Shown here piece by piece: positions 28,463 to 41,943 of a DNA stretch of 64,000 bases; position 1 is the first letter of the stretch, and each line of letters starts with the position of its first letter. Location of the stretch: positions 186,001 to 250,000 of the forward strand of contig NC_014837.1 in the NCBI RefSeq assembly GCF_000175935.2, given 5' to 3'. The notes beneath the pieces were generated by a model, which did not search any database, was not told where the DNA came from, and worked only from the letters and a program-made list of their open reading frames with translations. The position numbers were made by a program, and so were the translations under genes. Source of the DNA: Pantoea sp. At-9b (GTDB lineage Bacteria; Pseudomonadota; Gammaproteobacteria; Enterobacterales; Enterobacteriaceae).

Positions 28463-30096
28463 CGCTGGGAGAAATTCGGCGCTTATATTTTATCGTTAAG
28501 GTCTTTCTCACTTACGGCCTTGATGAACTGATCCCACACATGCGCATCACACTGCCGCTGCGATTATGGCGGCGCTGCATTTTCTGGCTCCCCAACAAAC
28601 ACAAAAACGAATCAATGGGTGTGCGCATCCGTCTGGCGATGGAGCTGCTGGGTCCGGTGTGGATCAAGTTTGGTCAGATGTTGTCAACGCGCCGAGATCT
28701 GTTTCCCCCGGCGATTGCCGATGAACTGGCGATTTTGCAGGACCGCGTTGCGCCGTTCGATGGTGTGAAAGCCAAAGCGCAGATTGAGAAATCGATTGGT
28801 GGCCCGGTGGAAACCTGGTTTGACGATTTTGAGATCACCCCGCTGGCGTCAGCATCGATTGCCCAGGTTCATACCGCCACGCTGAAAGAGAATGGCCGCG
28901 AGGTGGTGATCAAAGTTATCCGCCCCGACATCCTGCCGGTGATCAAAGCGGATATGAAGCTCATCTACCGCCTGGCGCGTTGGGTGCCGCGTTTACTGCC
29001 GGATGGCCGTCGTCTGCGCCCGCTGGAAGTGGTACGCGACTATGAAAAAACCCTGATTGATGAACTCAATCTGTTGCGCGAAGCCGCCAACGCCATCCAG
29101 TTGCGGCGCAACTTTGACCAGAGCCGCATGCTGTATGTACCGGAGATCTTCTCCGACTATTGCAGCGAATCGATGCTGGTGATGGAGCGCATTTACGGCA
29201 TCCCGATTTCTGATGTCGCGACGCTGGAGCAGCATGGCGTCAATATGAAACTGTTGGCTGAGCGTGGCGTACAGGTGTTCTTTACCCAAGTGTTCCGCGA
29301 CAGCTTCTTCCACGCCGACATGCACCCCGGCAATATCTTTGTCAGCTATGACCATCCGGAAGATCCGCAATATATCGGGATCGACTGCGGCATTGTGGGT
29401 TCGCTGAACAAAGAGGACAAACGCTACCTGGCGGAGAACTTTATCGCCTTCTTTAACCGCGATTACCGCAAAGTGGCTGAGTTGCATGTGGATTCTGGCT
29501 GGGTACCGCCGGATACCAATGTGGAAGATTTTGAGTTCGCGATTCGTACCGTGTGTGAGCCGATTTTTGAGAAGCCGCTGGCGGAAATCTCCTTCGGCCA
29601 TGTGCTACTCAACCTGTTCAACACCGCGCGCCGCTTCAATATGGAAGTGCAGCCGCAACTGGTGTTGTTGCAGAAAACGCTGCTGTACATTGAAGGCATT
29701 GGTCGCCAGCTCTATCCACAGCTTGATTTGTGGAAAACCGCGAAGCCCTTCCTGGAAGACTGGATTAAGGATCAGATCGGTATTCCGGCGATACTGCGCG
29801 CGGTAAAAGATAAAGCACCGTTCTGGGCAGAAAAACTGCCGGAGTTGCCGGAACTGTTCTACGACAGCATGCGTCAGCATAAATTGTTGCAGCACAGCGT
29901 CGATAAACTGGTCACTGATATGAACGCGCAACGTAGCCGTCATCATCAGGCGCGTTATCTGTTCGGGGTAGGGGCTACACTGTTATTAAGTGGCACCGCC
30001 GTGCTGCTGAGTCGGCCTGACTGGGATTTCTTCCCGGCGATTTTAATGGCCGCAGGCATCGTGACCTGGTTGATAGGCTGGCGCAAGACAAACTGA
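28459..30096 (+). CDS. ubiB: Ubiquinone biosynthesis regulatory kinase-like UbiB
   Basis: Atypical kinase/ATPase (ABC1/ADCK family) needed for coenzyme Q synthesis. 545 residues. Visible are the KxGQ motif ([16 protein letters not shown]), the alanine-rich nucleotide loop ([13 protein letters not shown]), the invariant Lys in [11 protein letters not shown], the catalytic HADMHPGN and the metal site GIDCGIVG. Two C-terminal membrane helices (about 500-540) anchor it in the inner membrane. Very close to E. coli UbiB apart from one fewer residue near position 110. Confidence 0.97.
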   Translation: MTLGEIRRLYFIVKVFLTYGLDELIPHMRITLPLRLWRRCIFWLPNKHKNESMGVRIRLAMELLGPVWIKFGQMLSTRRDLFPPAIADELAILQDRVAPFDGVKAKAQIEKSIGGPVETWFDDFEITPLASASIAQVHTATLKENGREVVIKVIRPDILPVIKADMKLIYRLARWVPRLLPDGRRLRPLEVVRDYEKTLIDELNLLREAANAIQLRRNFDQSRMLYVPEIFSDYCSESMLVMERIYGIPISDVATLEQHGVNMKLLAERGVQVFFTQVFRDSFFHADMHPGNIFVSYDHPEDPQYIGIDCGIVGSLNKEDKRYLAENFIAFFNRDYRKVAELHVDSGWVPPDTNVEDFEFAIRTVCEPIFEKPLAEISFGHVLLNLFNTARRFNMEVQPQLVLLQKTLLYIEGIGRQLYPQLDLWKTAKPFLEDWIKDQIGIPAILRAVKDKAPFWAEKLPELPELFYDSMRQHKLLQHSVDKLVTDMNAQRSRHHQARYLFGVGATLLLSGTAVLLSRPDWDFFPAILMAAGIVTWLIGWRKTN

Positions 30097-30206
30097 TTGT
30101 CAGCCAGATCTAAAACGCGTAATGTCGCATGCTAAGGCCCGAAATCATATGGGCTTTCTGTGTGTTACATTCAACAGTTTTTCACAGAATATTAGAGGCA
30201 TATCTC

Positions 30207-30461
30207 ATGGGCGGTATCAGTATTTGGCAATTGTTAATCATTGCCGTCATTGTAGTACTTCTGTTCGGTACCAATAAGCTACGCAACCTGGGTTCGGATT
30301 TAGGTTCTTCCATTCGCGGCTTCAAAAAAGCCATGAGTGATGAGGACGAAAAAAAGGATCAACCGAAAGAGCAGGACGCTGACTTCAACGCCAAAACCCT
30401 GGCAGACAAACAGCAAACCTCGGCTAGTAAAGACGACGCCAGGAACGACAAGCAGGTATAA
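30207..30461 (+). CDS. tatA: Twin-arginine translocase subunit TatA
   Basis: Pore-forming subunit of the Tat pathway, which exports folded proteins. 84 residues from ATG 30207: one N-terminal membrane helix ([20 protein letters not shown]), the hinge and amphipathic helix [20 protein letters not shown], then a charged, unstructured tail. Longer in-frame starts from 30129 lack family support. Two bases separate its stop from the tatB GTG. Confidence 0.96.
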   Translation: MGGISIWQLLIIAVIVVLLFGTNKLRNLGSDLGSSIRGFKKAMSDEDEKKDQPKEQDADFNAKTLADKQQTSASKDDARNDKQV

Positions 30462-30463
30462 CT

Positions 30464-30973
30464 GTGTTCGACATTGGTTTTAGTGAACTGGTATTGGTGT
30501 TCGTTATCGGGCTGATTGTTCTCGGCCCGCAACGATTACCGGTTGCGGTAAAAACCGTAGTGGGCTGGATCCGGGCGATTCGCTCGCTGGCGGCTAACGT
30601 CCAGCATGAACTGGCGCAGGAACTGAAACTGCAGGAGCTGCAGGATAGCCTGAAGAAGGTGGAAGAGGCGGGCCGTGGCACGCTGTCACCGGAACTGAAA
30701 GAATCGATGGAAGAGTTGCGTAAAACCGCAGACTCCATGAAGCGTTCTTATCAGCAGAGCATCGATGTAGAGAAAGCGGAAGATGAAGCCAATACCATTC
30801 ATACGCCGCCACCTGCTGCCCCGGTGCCACCGGTAACGCCTGCGACAGCGGAGCATCAGGCCAGCGCCCCGGCGCAGGCACCGCAAGCAACGACGTCTGC
30901 CGTGGACAAAACCGATACCACCAGCGCGCCGCGCAACACCGCGCCAACTCCTCCCGCAAGTGATGAACGATAA
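30464..30973 (+). CDS. tatB: Twin-arginine translocase subunit TatB
   Basis: Receptor-complex subunit that, with TatC, binds twin-arginine signal peptides. 169 residues from a GTG start: the [20 protein letters not shown] membrane helix with the conserved Glu8, [20 protein letters not shown] amphipathic helix, a charged helical region (about 50-100), and a Pro/Ala/Thr-rich tail. Second gene of tatABC. Confidence 0.96.
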   Translation: MFDIGFSELVLVFVIGLIVLGPQRLPVAVKTVVGWIRAIRSLAANVQHELAQELKLQELQDSLKKVEEAGRGTLSPELKESMEELRKTADSMKRSYQQSIDVEKAEDEANTIHTPPPAAPVPPVTPATAEHQASAPAQAPQATTSAVDKTDTTSAPRNTAPTPPASDER

Positions 30974-30975
30974 AC

Positions 30976-31746
30976 ATGGCCGTTGAAGATACCCAACCGC
31001 TCATCAGCCATCTGATTGAGCTGCGCAAGCGTCTGTTAAACTGCATCATCGCGGTATTTGTCATCTTTCTGGCACTGATTTATTTCGCCAACGACATCTA
31101 CCATTTGGTGGCAGAGCCGTTGATTAGCCAGATGCCCGCCGGTGCCAGCATGATCGCCACCGAAGTTGCGTCGCCGTTCTTTGCCCCGATCAAGCTCACC
31201 ATCATTGTGTCGGTGTTTCTGGCCGTGCCGGTGATTCTGTATCAGGTATGGGCCTTCATTGCGCCCGCGCTCTATCGTCATGAGCGCAGGCTGGTGATGC
31301 CGCTGTTGTTCTCCAGTACTTTTCTGTTTTACGTCGGCGTGGCCTTTGCTTACTTCGTCGTGTTCCCGCTGGCGTTTGGTTTCTTTGCTAAAACCGCGCC
31401 GCAAGGTGTGCAAATCGCTACCGATATCACCCACTATCTCGACTTCGTCATGACGCTGTTCCTGGCGTTCGGGGTAGCGTTTGAGGTGCCGGTGGTGATT
31501 GTGCTGCTGTGCTGGACCGGGATCACCACGCCGGAAGACCTGAAAAAGAAACGTCCTTACATTCTGGTTGGCGCATTCGTGGTTGGGATGTTGCTCACAC
31601 CACCGGATGTTTTCTCACAAACTTTGCTCGCTATTCCGATGTACTGCCTGTTTGAAGTCGGCGTATTCTTCTCCCGTTACTATGTGGGGAAAGGACGCAA
31701 GGCGGAACCAGAATCGGTGGATGAGGAAAATCACACCGAATCCTGA
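30976..31746 (+). CDS. tatC: Twin-arginine translocase subunit TatC
   Basis: Core of the Tat receptor, with six membrane helices in 256 residues. [20 protein letters not shown] at the N-terminus (with the essential cytoplasmic Glu), [17 protein letters not shown] and [16 protein letters not shown] are hallmark regions. The C-terminal tail is polar and acidic. Separated from tatD by two hairpins, the second of which is a terminator. Confidence 0.97.
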   Translation: MAVEDTQPLISHLIELRKRLLNCIIAVFVIFLALIYFANDIYHLVAEPLISQMPAGASMIATEVASPFFAPIKLTIIVSVFLAVPVILYQVWAFIAPALYRHERRLVMPLLFSSTFLFYVGVAFAYFVVFPLAFGFFAKTAPQGVQIATDITHYLDFVMTLFLAFGVAFEVPVVIVLLCWTGITTPEDLKKKRPYILVGAFVVGMLLTPPDVFSQTLLAIPMYCLFEVGVFFSRYYVGKGRKAEPESVDEENHTES

Positions 31747-31763
31747 TGCGCTTCTTGCAGCAG

Positions 31764-31783
31764 ATCCCGCGTGCGAGCGGGAT
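31764..31783 (+). other. Hairpin after tatC
   Basis: ATCCCGC (31764-31770), loop GTGCGA, GCGGGAT (31777-31783). No T-run. It lies 14 bp before the intrinsic terminator, so together they may protect the tatC mRNA end. Confidence 0.55.
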
Positions 31784-31796
31784 GACGATGAATCTG

Positions 31797-31826
31797 AACC
31801 GCCCGACAGTTGGGCGGTTTTTTATT
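31797..31826 (+). terminator. tatABC terminator
   Basis: AACCGCCC (31797-31804), loop GACAGTT, GGGCGGTT (31812-31819), then a T-run TTTTTTATTT. It lies 12 bp before the tatD start. Confidence 0.9.
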
Positions 31827-31837
31827 TGGGAAGAAAC

Positions 31838-32620
31838 ATGTTTGATATCGGTGTAAACCTGACCAGCACGCAATTTGCGAAAGATCGAGAGCAGGTGGTT
31901 GCACGTGCGCGCGACGCGGGCGTCACCGGGCTGTTAATCACCGGCACCAACGCACTGGAAAGCCAACAGGCGCAACGACTGGCGGAGTGGCATCCAGGCT
32001 ACTGCTGGTCAACCGCGGGCGTGCATCCACACCATGCCAGCGCATGGTCAGCAGAAACCGCCAACACCCTGCGCCGTTTGGCGGAGAGTGAACAGGTGGT
32101 GGCGATTGGCGAATGCGGGCTGGATTTTAACCGCAACTTTTCGGCGCATGATCAGCAGGAATACGCCTTCGATGCGCAGCTGCAACTGGCTGCCGAACTG
32201 CAATTGCCAGTTTTCCTGCATTGCCGTGAAGCCCATGATCGTTTTGCCGCCATCCTGCAACCCTGGTTACCGAAACTGGTGGGCGCGGTGGCGCACTGCT
32301 TTACCGGTACGCGAGAGGAGCTGGAAGCCTGTCTGGCGATGGGTTTGTCGATCGGCATTACCGGCTGGGTGTGCGACGAACGTCGAGGCATGGAGCTGCG
32401 AGAACTGCTGCCGCTGATCCCGGCAGAACGCCTGTTGCTGGAGACGGATGCGCCCTGGTTGCTGCCGCGCGATATGCATCCACGTCCGACGTCGCGCCGC
32501 AATGAACCCTGCTTTCTGCCGCACATCGTGCAGCAGGTGGCGTTATGGCGTAATGAGGCGGCAGAGACGCTGGGCGCGCAAGTCGATCATAATGCGCGTC
32601 AGTTGTTCAGGCTGGCTTAG
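31838..32620 (+). CDS. tatD: 3'-5' DNA/RNA exonuclease TatD
   Basis: Metal-dependent hydrolase with a TIM barrel; an exonuclease for DNA and RNA in quality control and oxidative-damage repair. It is not part of the Tat export machine despite the name. 260 residues, the E. coli length, from ATG 31838 ([14 protein letters not shown]). Metal-binding motifs: [44 protein letters not shown] and [13 protein letters not shown]. The stop overlaps the rfaH stop by four bases on the other strand. Confidence 0.96.
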   Translation: MFDIGVNLTSTQFAKDREQVVARARDAGVTGLLITGTNALESQQAQRLAEWHPGYCWSTAGVHPHHASAWSAETANTLRRLAESEQVVAIGECGLDFNRNFSAHDQQEYAFDAQLQLAAELQLPVFLHCREAHDRFAAILQPWLPKLVGAVAHCFTGTREELEACLAMGLSIGITGWVCDERRGMELRELLPLIPAERLLLETDAPWLLPRDMHPRPTSRRNEPCFLPHIVQQVALWRNEAAETLGAQVDHNARQLFRLA

Positions 32621-33105
32621 GCTTTGCGGAACTGTTTGTTATCGACGCTGCGCATCACCTGTTTATTCAGCAGGTTCAGCAGCAGAATTGAACGGGTTTC
32701 GCCATCCGGCTCGGCAAAAATGGCACGCAGACCTTCGAAGGTGCCTTCGGTGATGATCACTTCATCACCGACCTGTGGCGTCTCCGGATCGATCAGGATC
32801 TGTGGGGCGTCGCATTGCAGCGCCTCGATCACTTCGTAAGGGACGGTTGCTGGCATTGTTCCGAAGCGAACAAAGTGGCTGACACCGCGCGTGCTGCTGA
32901 TGGTGGTGGTGTGAATCGCTTCCGGATCGAACTCAATAAACAGATAGTTGGGAAACAGCGGCTCACTCACGGTGGTGCGTTTACCACGGACAATTTTTTC
33001 CAGCGCAATCATTGGGCTGAGGCAATTCACTGCCTGCCGCTCAAGATGTTCTTTCGCGCGCAACAGTTGTCCACGTTTGCAATAGAGTAAGTACCAGGAT
33101 TCCAT
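32617..33105 (-). CDS. rfaH: Transcription antiterminator RfaH
   Basis: NusG paralogue recruited at ops sites to carry RNA polymerase through long LPS, capsule and secretion operons. 162 residues, as in E. coli, from ATG 33105 ([20 protein letters not shown]). The N-terminal NGN domain (1-100) has [20 protein letters not shown]; the C-terminal KOW-like domain, which refolds between alpha and beta forms, has [21 protein letters not shown] longer frame to 33201 lacks family support. No ops-containing operon lies in this window. Confidence 0.95.
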   Translation of the reverse strand: MESWYLLYCKRGQLLRAKEHLERQAVNCLSPMIALEKIVRGKRTTVSEPLFPNYLFIEFDPEAIHTTTISSTRGVSHFVRFGTMPATVPYEVIEALQCDAPQILIDPETPQVGDEVIITEGTFEGLRAIFAEPDGETRSILLLNLLNKQVMRSVDNKQFRKA

Positions 33106-33314
33106 AACTGCTCCCAAAGAATGGACGCTAAGAATAGCAAACCTGCTTTCAGAGTTATAGCGCATCCACCCGGCTAAACGCAGCTGCGAAATAAATTTCA
33201 CTACGATTTTTCTGAGTCTTAACCCTTTACTGTCGTTTATCGTAAGAAAATTGACGTCTGGCGATAATCTGTATCAGACTCCTTCTCCATCTTATGAATG
33301 AAAAGGACCGTCTG

Positions 33315-34046
33315 ATGGAACTGTTCCTGTTAAGTAATGGCAAACTGGCTGATGATGCCCCGTTGTTGAGCTACGCCCACCCGCAACTGCATGCGATGAT
33401 TGCGCAACGCGGTATTACCTCCGCCGTGTTGGTGCCTTACGCCGTTATTCGCGGTGATCATGCCCAGCGCGCGCAGGACCTCAGCGATTCGCTCGGTATC
33501 AAGGTGCGTACCGTCCACGAGTTCGCTTCGCCGGTGGCCGCGATTGAACAGGCAGAACTGATTCTGGTCAGCGGCGGCAATACCTGGCTGCTTAACCAGA
33601 TGCTGCATGAACAGGGCCTGATTGTGGCGATTCAGCGTGCGGTGCGCGAACGTCAGGTGCCTTACGTCGGCTGGAGTGCCGGTTGTAATGTCGCGACCCC
33701 GTCGATTCGTACCACCAATGATATGCCGGTGCGGAGCAGTGTGGTGTTACCGGCGCTGGGGCTGTTTCCGGTGCAAATCAACCCACATTATCTCGATGCA
33801 CACGTCAGCGGTCATATGGGGGAAACCCGTGATGAGCGTCTGGCGGAGTTCTGTGCGGTGAACCCGCATGAGTCGGTTATTGCGCTGCGTGAAGGCAGCT
33901 TCCTGCACGTCAGCGAAAATCGTCTGCGCTACTACAGCGCACGCGGAGAAGATTTTAAAGTATTCCGCCACGGCGAGCCGATCGCCGCCTTCCATGACGT
34001 GTTGGCGCTACAATCACTGGTGCCCTTTTCCTGTCAGCCCGCCTGA
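33315..34046 (+). CDS. pepE: Dipeptidase E (alpha-aspartyl dipeptidase)
   Basis: Serine peptidase of family S51 that cleaves N-terminal aspartyl dipeptides. 243 residues from ATG 33315 (MELFLLSNGKLADD), preceded by AAAGGA; an ATG at 33294 adds seven residues. The triad is visible: Ser121 in GWSAGCN, Asp136 in RTTNDMP and His158 in QINPHYLD. It is somewhat longer than E. coli PepE (229) and quite divergent from it in the first third. In E. coli pepE is elsewhere, so its place between rfaH and ubiD is lineage-specific. Confidence 0.9.
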   Translation: MELFLLSNGKLADDAPLLSYAHPQLHAMIAQRGITSAVLVPYAVIRGDHAQRAQDLSDSLGIKVRTVHEFASPVAAIEQAELILVSGGNTWLLNQMLHEQGLIVAIQRAVRERQVPYVGWSAGCNVATPSIRTTNDMPVRSSVVLPALGLFPVQINPHYLDAHVSGHMGETRDERLAEFCAVNPHESVIALREGSFLHVSENRLRYYSARGEDFKVFRHGEPIAAFHDVLALQSLVPFSCQPA

Positions 34047-34071
34047 CGCAGAAACCTCAACATGCCCGCAC

Positions 34072-34094
34072 AATCGGCCCTATAATGGCCGATT
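34072..34094. promoter_or_regulatory. Palindrome centred on a TATAAT box before ubiD
   Basis: AATCGGCC (34072-34079) and GGCCGATT (34087-34094) are perfect arms around CTATAAT (34080-34086). The TATAAT (34081-34086) looks like the ubiD -10 box, though no good -35 is visible. It might be an operator, or a chance feature near the pepE 3' end. Confidence 0.45.
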
Positions 34095-34119
34095 CCTCTG
34101 GGCTGGAAGTTAACCCTAC

Positions 34120-35604
34120 ATGAAATATCAGGATTTACGTGATTTCCTCACGCTGCTGGAGCAGCGGGGCGAGTTAAAGCGCATCACTCAGGCGATCGAT
34201 CCCGAACTGGAGATGACCGAAATTGCCGACCGCACCTTGCGTGCCGGTGGCCCGGCGCTGCTGTTTGAAAACCCGAAAGGCTATGACATGCCGGTGCTGT
34301 GCAATCTGTTTGGTACGCCGAAGCGCGTCGCCATGGGCATGGGCCAGGAAGAGGTCAGCGCGCTGCGCGAAGTGGGTAAGCTGCTGGCATTCCTCAAAGA
34401 GCCAGAGCCGCCAAAAGGTTTTCGTGACCTGTTCGACAAGATGCCGCAGTTTAAGCAGGTACTGAACATGCCGACCAAGCGGTTGCGGAATGCGCCGTGT
34501 CAGGAAGAAGTGTTTAGCGGTGACGAGGTCGATTTATCGCGCATCCCGGTAATGAAATGTTGGCCGGATGACGCCGCGCCGTTGATTACCTGGGGTTTAA
34601 CCGTGACGCGTGGGCCACACAAAGAGCGTCAGAATCTTGGTATCTATCGTCAGCAGGTGATTGGCAAAAACCGTCTGATCATGCGCTGGTTATCGCATCG
34701 CGGTGGTGCGCTCGATTTTCAGGAGTGGTGTAAAGCCCATCCTGGTGAACGTTTCCCGGTCGCAGTAGCCCTGGGTGCCGATCCGGCGACCATCCTCGGT
34801 GCCGTGACACCGGTACCGGACTCGCTGTCAGAATATGCTTTCGCGGGTCTGCTGCGCGGCAATAAAACTGAAGTCGTGAAGTGCCTGTCCAACGACCTGG
34901 AAGTGCCCGCCAGCGCTGAAATCGTACTGGAAGGCTACATCGAACCCGGCGATATGGCACCTGAAGGGCCTTACGGCGACCATACCGGCTACTACAATGA
35001 AGTAGATAGCTTCCCGGTATTTACCGTGACGCACATAACGCAACGTCGTAACCCGATTTATCACTCAACTTATACCGGTCGCCCACCGGATGAACCGGCA
35101 GTGCTGGGCGTGGCGCTGAATGAAGTGCTGGTGCCCATCCTGATTAAGCAGTTCCCGGAGATTGTGGATTTCTATCTGCCACCGGAAGGTTGTTCGTATC
35201 GGCTGGCCGTGGTGACGATGAAAAAGCAGTACGCCGGCCATGCCAAGCGCGTGATGTTTGGTGTCTGGTCGTTCCTGCGGCAGTTCATGTACACCAAATT
35301 TGTTATTGTGTGTGACGATGACGTCAATGCGCGTGACTGGAACGATGTGATCTGGGCGATTACCACCCGTATGGACCCGGCGCGCGATACGGTACTGGTT
35401 GAAAATACGCCAATCGATTATCTCGACTTCGCGTCACCGGTTTCCGGGCTGGGTTCGAAGATGGGGCTTGATGCCACCAATAAATGGCCGGGTGAAACCA
35501 CGCGTGAGTGGGGCACCCCGATCGTTAAAGATCCGGCGGTCACGGCGCGTATTGACGCCATTTGGGATGAGTTAGGCATCTTTGCCGAGCCACCACAGCG
35601 CTGA
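34120..35604 (+). CDS. ubiD: 4-hydroxy-3-polyprenylbenzoate decarboxylase
   Basis: Prenylated-FMN-dependent decarboxylase of ubiquinone synthesis; works with UbiX. 494 residues, close to E. coli (497), starting [20 protein letters not shown]. Conserved regions include RHR-type cofactor stretch [20 protein letters not shown], the catalytic-site segment [31 protein letters not shown] (Glu-rich), and [21 protein letters not shown] single gene with fre 47 bp downstream, as in E. coli. Confidence 0.97.
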   Translation: MKYQDLRDFLTLLEQRGELKRITQAIDPELEMTEIADRTLRAGGPALLFENPKGYDMPVLCNLFGTPKRVAMGMGQEEVSALREVGKLLAFLKEPEPPKGFRDLFDKMPQFKQVLNMPTKRLRNAPCQEEVFSGDEVDLSRIPVMKCWPDDAAPLITWGLTVTRGPHKERQNLGIYRQQVIGKNRLIMRWLSHRGGALDFQEWCKAHPGERFPVAVALGADPATILGAVTPVPDSLSEYAFAGLLRGNKTEVVKCLSNDLEVPASAEIVLEGYIEPGDMAPEGPYGDHTGYYNEVDSFPVFTVTHITQRRNPIYHSTYTGRPPDEPAVLGVALNEVLVPILIKQFPEIVDFYLPPEGCSYRLAVVTMKKQYAGHAKRVMFGVWSFLRQFMYTKFVIVCDDDVNARDWNDVIWAITTRMDPARDTVLVENTPIDYLDFASPVSGLGSKMGLDATNKWPGETTREWGTPIVKDPAVTARIDAIWDELGIFAEPPQR

Positions 35605-35651
35605 TGGTGGCGAGCAAACCATAAAAACAAACGACCCGACAGAGGGAACGC

Positions 35652-36353
35652 ATGACAACGTTAAGCTGCAAAGTGACTTCGGTTGAAGCGATTACTGATA
35701 CCGTCTACCGTGTCCGTTTGATCCCGGAAGCGAATTTTAGCTTTCGTGCCGGACAGTACCTGATGGTGGTGATGGATGAGCGCGATAAACGTCCGTTTTC
35801 CCTCGCCTCAACGCCGATGGAAAAAGACATCATTGAGCTGCATATCGGCGCTTCTGAGCTGAATCTCTATGCCATGGCGGTGATGGAACGTATCCAGAAC
35901 CAACGTGAAATCACCGTGGATATGCCACACGGCGATGCCTGGCTTCGCGAAGAGAGCGATCGTCCCATCATCCTGATTGCAGGCGGCACGGGGTTCTCCT
36001 ACGCCCGTTCCATTCTGCTCACGGCGCTGGCGCAGCAGCCCGATCGTGATATCGCCATTTACTGGGGTGGCCGCGAACTGACGCATCTGTACGATCTTGA
36101 CGAACTGAATGCGCTGGCGGTGAAGCACCCACATCTGAAGGTGATTCCGGTGGTGGAGCAGCCCGAGGCGAGCTGGCAGGGCCGTACCGGTACGGTGCTG
36201 ACGGCGGTAATGCAGGACTACGCGACGCTGAGTGGCCATGATATCTATATCGCCGGTCGTTTCGAGATGGCGAAGATTGCCCGTGAACGCTTCTGCGCAG
36301 AACGTGGCGCGCTGGAAGCGCAGATGTATGGCGATGCCTTCGCGTTTATCTAA
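35652..36353 (+). CDS. fre: NAD(P)H-flavin reductase Fre
   Basis: Reduces free flavins (FMN, FAD, riboflavin) with NAD(P)H; the product feeds ferric reduction, ribonucleotide reductase repair and possibly UbiX/UbiD. 233 residues: FAD-binding barrel (about 1-100, with [20 protein letters not shown]) and NAD-binding domain (about 105-233, [34 protein letters not shown]). AGAGGGA lies upstream. Convergent with fadA. Confidence 0.96.
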   Translation: MTTLSCKVTSVEAITDTVYRVRLIPEANFSFRAGQYLMVVMDERDKRPFSLASTPMEKDIIELHIGASELNLYAMAVMERIQNQREITVDMPHGDAWLREESDRPIILIAGGTGFSYARSILLTALAQQPDRDIAIYWGGRELTHLYDLDELNALAVKHPHLKVIPVVEQPEASWQGRTGTVLTAVMQDYATLSGHDIYIAGRFEMAKIARERFCAERGALEAQMYGDAFAFI

Positions 36354-36371
36354 TGACGACCGTGCATCGGC

Positions 36372-36397
36372 AAAAAAAGCCCGCCCGTAAGGGCGGG
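36372..36397 (-). terminator. Terminator between fre and fadA
   Basis: CCCGCCC (36380-36386), loop GTAA, GGGCGGG (36391-36397), with seven A at 36372-36378 that become the T-run on the minus strand. It ends fadBA transcription and may also stop fre. Confidence 0.88.
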
Positions 36398-36420
36398 AAA
36401 TCATGCAGGTGGTCAACGTA

Positions 36421-39778
<3,358 letters not shown>

Positions 39779-39805
39779 GTCCGTCTCCTGAAACCGCGAA
39801 AGTTG

Positions 39806-39822
39806 ATCTGGTCATACCAGAT
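39806..39822. promoter_or_regulatory. FadR operator of fadBA
   Basis: ATCTGGTCATACCAGAT is an almost perfect palindrome 28 bp upstream of fadB. The E. coli fadB operator, as I remember it, is ATCTGGTACGACCAGAT. Acyl-CoA would release FadR and derepress fadBA. Confidence 0.85.
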
Positions 39823-39965
39823 GATCGAGAGTGTGGGTTCCATGTTAATTTTTTGCAAACGAGAGTTTGCTTATTTGATACAGCGATCACAGCGTGCAGG
39901 GGCACGGCATCACGAACGCGGCTATGCTACACTGCGGCCATTTTCGCGATATTGGAGACAAGTTC

Positions 39966-41297
39966 ATGGATTCACTGAAAAGCCTGTATCATGCGCATAT
40001 CAATACGCTGCAACAGCGTGCGCAGCAGGTGCTGGCGCGTTTTAAACTCGATGCCATGCTGATTCATTCTGGCGAGCTGCTGACCGTGTTCCTCGACGAT
40101 CACGACTACCCGTTTAAGGTTAACCCGCAGTTCAAAGCCTGGGTGCCGGTGACGCAGGTGCCTAACTGCTGGTTATGGATCGACGGCGTGAATAAACCGA
40201 AACTGTGGTTCTATTCGCCGGTGGACTACTGGCACAACGTGGAGCCGCTGCCAAACAGCTTTTGGACCGGTGACGTTGAGGTTATCGGTCTGAAAAATGC
40301 TGATGAAATTGCACAGCTACTTCCGGCCCAGCGCGACAATGTGGCCTATATCGGGCCTGTACCGACGCGTGCCACTCAGTTGGGTATCAAGGCAGATAGC
40401 ATCAACCCGCAAGGGGTAATTGATTTCCTGCATTACCATCGCAGCATCAAAACCGATTATGAACTGGCCTGTATGCGTGAAGCGCAGAAGCTGGCGGTGG
40501 CGGGACACCGTGCCGCCAAAGAAGCCTTCTTCTCTGGCATGAGCGAGTTCGATATCAATATCGCCTACCTGAGCGCGACCGGCCACCGTGATATCGATGT
40601 GCCTTACGGCAACATCATCGCGTTGAATGAACATGCCGCCGTGCTGCATTACACCAAACTGGATCATCAGCCGCCCGCGAAACGCCACAGCTTTTTGATT
40701 GATGCCGGTGCCGAGTACCTGGGTTATGCAGCCGATCTGACGCGCAGTTATGCCGGGCAGACGAAATCGCGCTATGCCGAGATGGTCGAGACGATGAACA
40801 AAGAGGAACTGGCGTTGATCGCTACCCTCAAGGCGGGCGTGCGTTATACCGATTATCATCTACAGATGCATCAACGTATTGCGCGTATGCTGCTGAAGTT
40901 TGAACTGGTGAAAGGACTGAGCGAAGAGACGCTGGTAGCGGAAGACTTAACCGGGCCGTTTATGCCGCATGGCCTGGGTCACCCACTGGGCCTTCAGGTG
41001 CATGACGTGGCCGGTTTTATGCAGGATGATAACGGTACGCATCTGGCCGCTCCGGCACAGTATCCGTATCTGCGCTGCACCCGCGTGCTTGAACCAGGCA
41101 TGGTGATGACCATCGAACCGGGCTTCTACATTATCGATTCACTGCTGGCCACCCTGCGTACTGGTAAGTACCAGGCGCACTTTGACTGGCAGGCGATTGA
41201 TGCGCTGAAGCCGTATGGCGGTATTCGCATTGAGGATAACGTGGTCATCCACGCCAACCGGATTGAAAACATGACGCGCGATCTGCATCTGGCCTGA
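39966..41297 (+). CDS. pepQ: Xaa-Pro dipeptidase PepQ
   Basis: Manganese-dependent prolidase of 443 residues that cleaves dipeptides with C-terminal proline. The pita-bread fold metal ligands are in [19 protein letters not shown] (two Asp), [14 protein letters not shown] (His), MTIEPGFY (Glu) and [11 protein letters not shown] (Glu). I start at ATG 39966 ([15 protein letters not shown]), the E. coli length. Divergent from fadB; stop overlaps the yigZ ATG by one base (TGATG). Confidence 0.97.
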   Translation: MDSLKSLYHAHINTLQQRAQQVLARFKLDAMLIHSGELLTVFLDDHDYPFKVNPQFKAWVPVTQVPNCWLWIDGVNKPKLWFYSPVDYWHNVEPLPNSFWTGDVEVIGLKNADEIAQLLPAQRDNVAYIGPVPTRATQLGIKADSINPQGVIDFLHYHRSIKTDYELACMREAQKLAVAGHRAAKEAFFSGMSEFDINIAYLSATGHRDIDVPYGNIIALNEHAAVLHYTKLDHQPPAKRHSFLIDAGAEYLGYAADLTRSYAGQTKSRYAEMVETMNKEELALIATLKAGVRYTDYHLQMHQRIARMLLKFELVKGLSEETLVAEDLTGPFMPHGLGHPLGLQVHDVAGFMQDDNGTHLAAPAQYPYLRCTRVLEPGMVMTIEPGFYIIDSLLATLRTGKYQAHFDWQAIDALKPYGGIRIEDNVVIHANRIENMTRDLHLA

Positions 41298-41929
41298 TGG
41301 ACGCTTATGACATTCCCGCTGAGGCGGTTAGCCTCAGCGAGGAAACCATCAAAAAAAGCCGCTTTATCACGCTGTTGGCACACACCGACGGCGTCGAAGC
41401 GGCGCGCGCCTTTGTTCAGCAGGTCAAAGCTGAACACCCGACGGCACGGCATCATTGTTGGGCATGGGTGGCGGGCGCGCCCGATGATTCGCAGCAGTTG
41501 GGTTTTTCTGATGATGGGGAACCCTCGGGTACGGCGGGAAAACCGATGCTGGCGCAGCTGATGGGCAGCGGTGTCGGTGAAATCACCGCAGTGGTAGTGC
41601 GGTATTACGGTGGCATCATGCTGGGCACCGGCGGGCTGGTGAAAGCCTATGGCGGCGGGGTGCAGCAGGGATTAAAACAGCTGGTGCGTTGTCGTAAGGT
41701 GCCGATGCAATCTTTTACCCTGCAATGCGACTATGCGCAGCTCAGCGATATTGAGCGCCTGTTGCAGCGTTTTGACGGCAAGGTCGAAGAGAGCCATTAT
41801 CTGGATCGCATTACGCTGCGCCTGGCATTACCGCATAGTCAGATCGATGGCTTTCGGCAAAACCTCTCTGATTACAGTCGGGGCGTGCTGACGCTCATCC
41901 CGCTGGAAAATTCAAGCATATCTCTTTGA
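41297..41929 (+). CDS. yigZ: IMPACT-family protein YigZ
   Basis: Protein of 210 residues with an N-terminal UPF0029/IMPACT domain (SRFITLLAHTDGVEAARAFV, AWVAGAPDDSQQLGFSDDGE PSGTAGKPML, VVRYYGGIMLGTGGLVKAYG) and a C-terminal DUF1949 domain of EF-G-like fold. Function in bacteria is not settled; the eukaryotic relative IMPACT acts in translation control. Coupled to pepQ and followed 14 bp later by trkH. Confidence 0.94.
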   Translation: MDAYDIPAEAVSLSEETIKKSRFITLLAHTDGVEAARAFVQQVKAEHPTARHHCWAWVAGAPDDSQQLGFSDDGEPSGTAGKPMLAQLMGSGVGEITAVVVRYYGGIMLGTGGLVKAYGGGVQQGLKQLVRCRKVPMQSFTLQCDYAQLSDIERLLQRFDGKVEESHYLDRITLRLALPHSQIDGFRQNLSDYSRGVLTLIPLENSSISL

Positions 41930-41943
41930 AAGGAAAAGGCTGA

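Noticed and set aside
33241..33300. TTGACG at 33251 as the -35 of a pepE promoter
   Set aside because: The nearest acceptable -10 boxes give spacers of 15 bp or less, so I do not call it.
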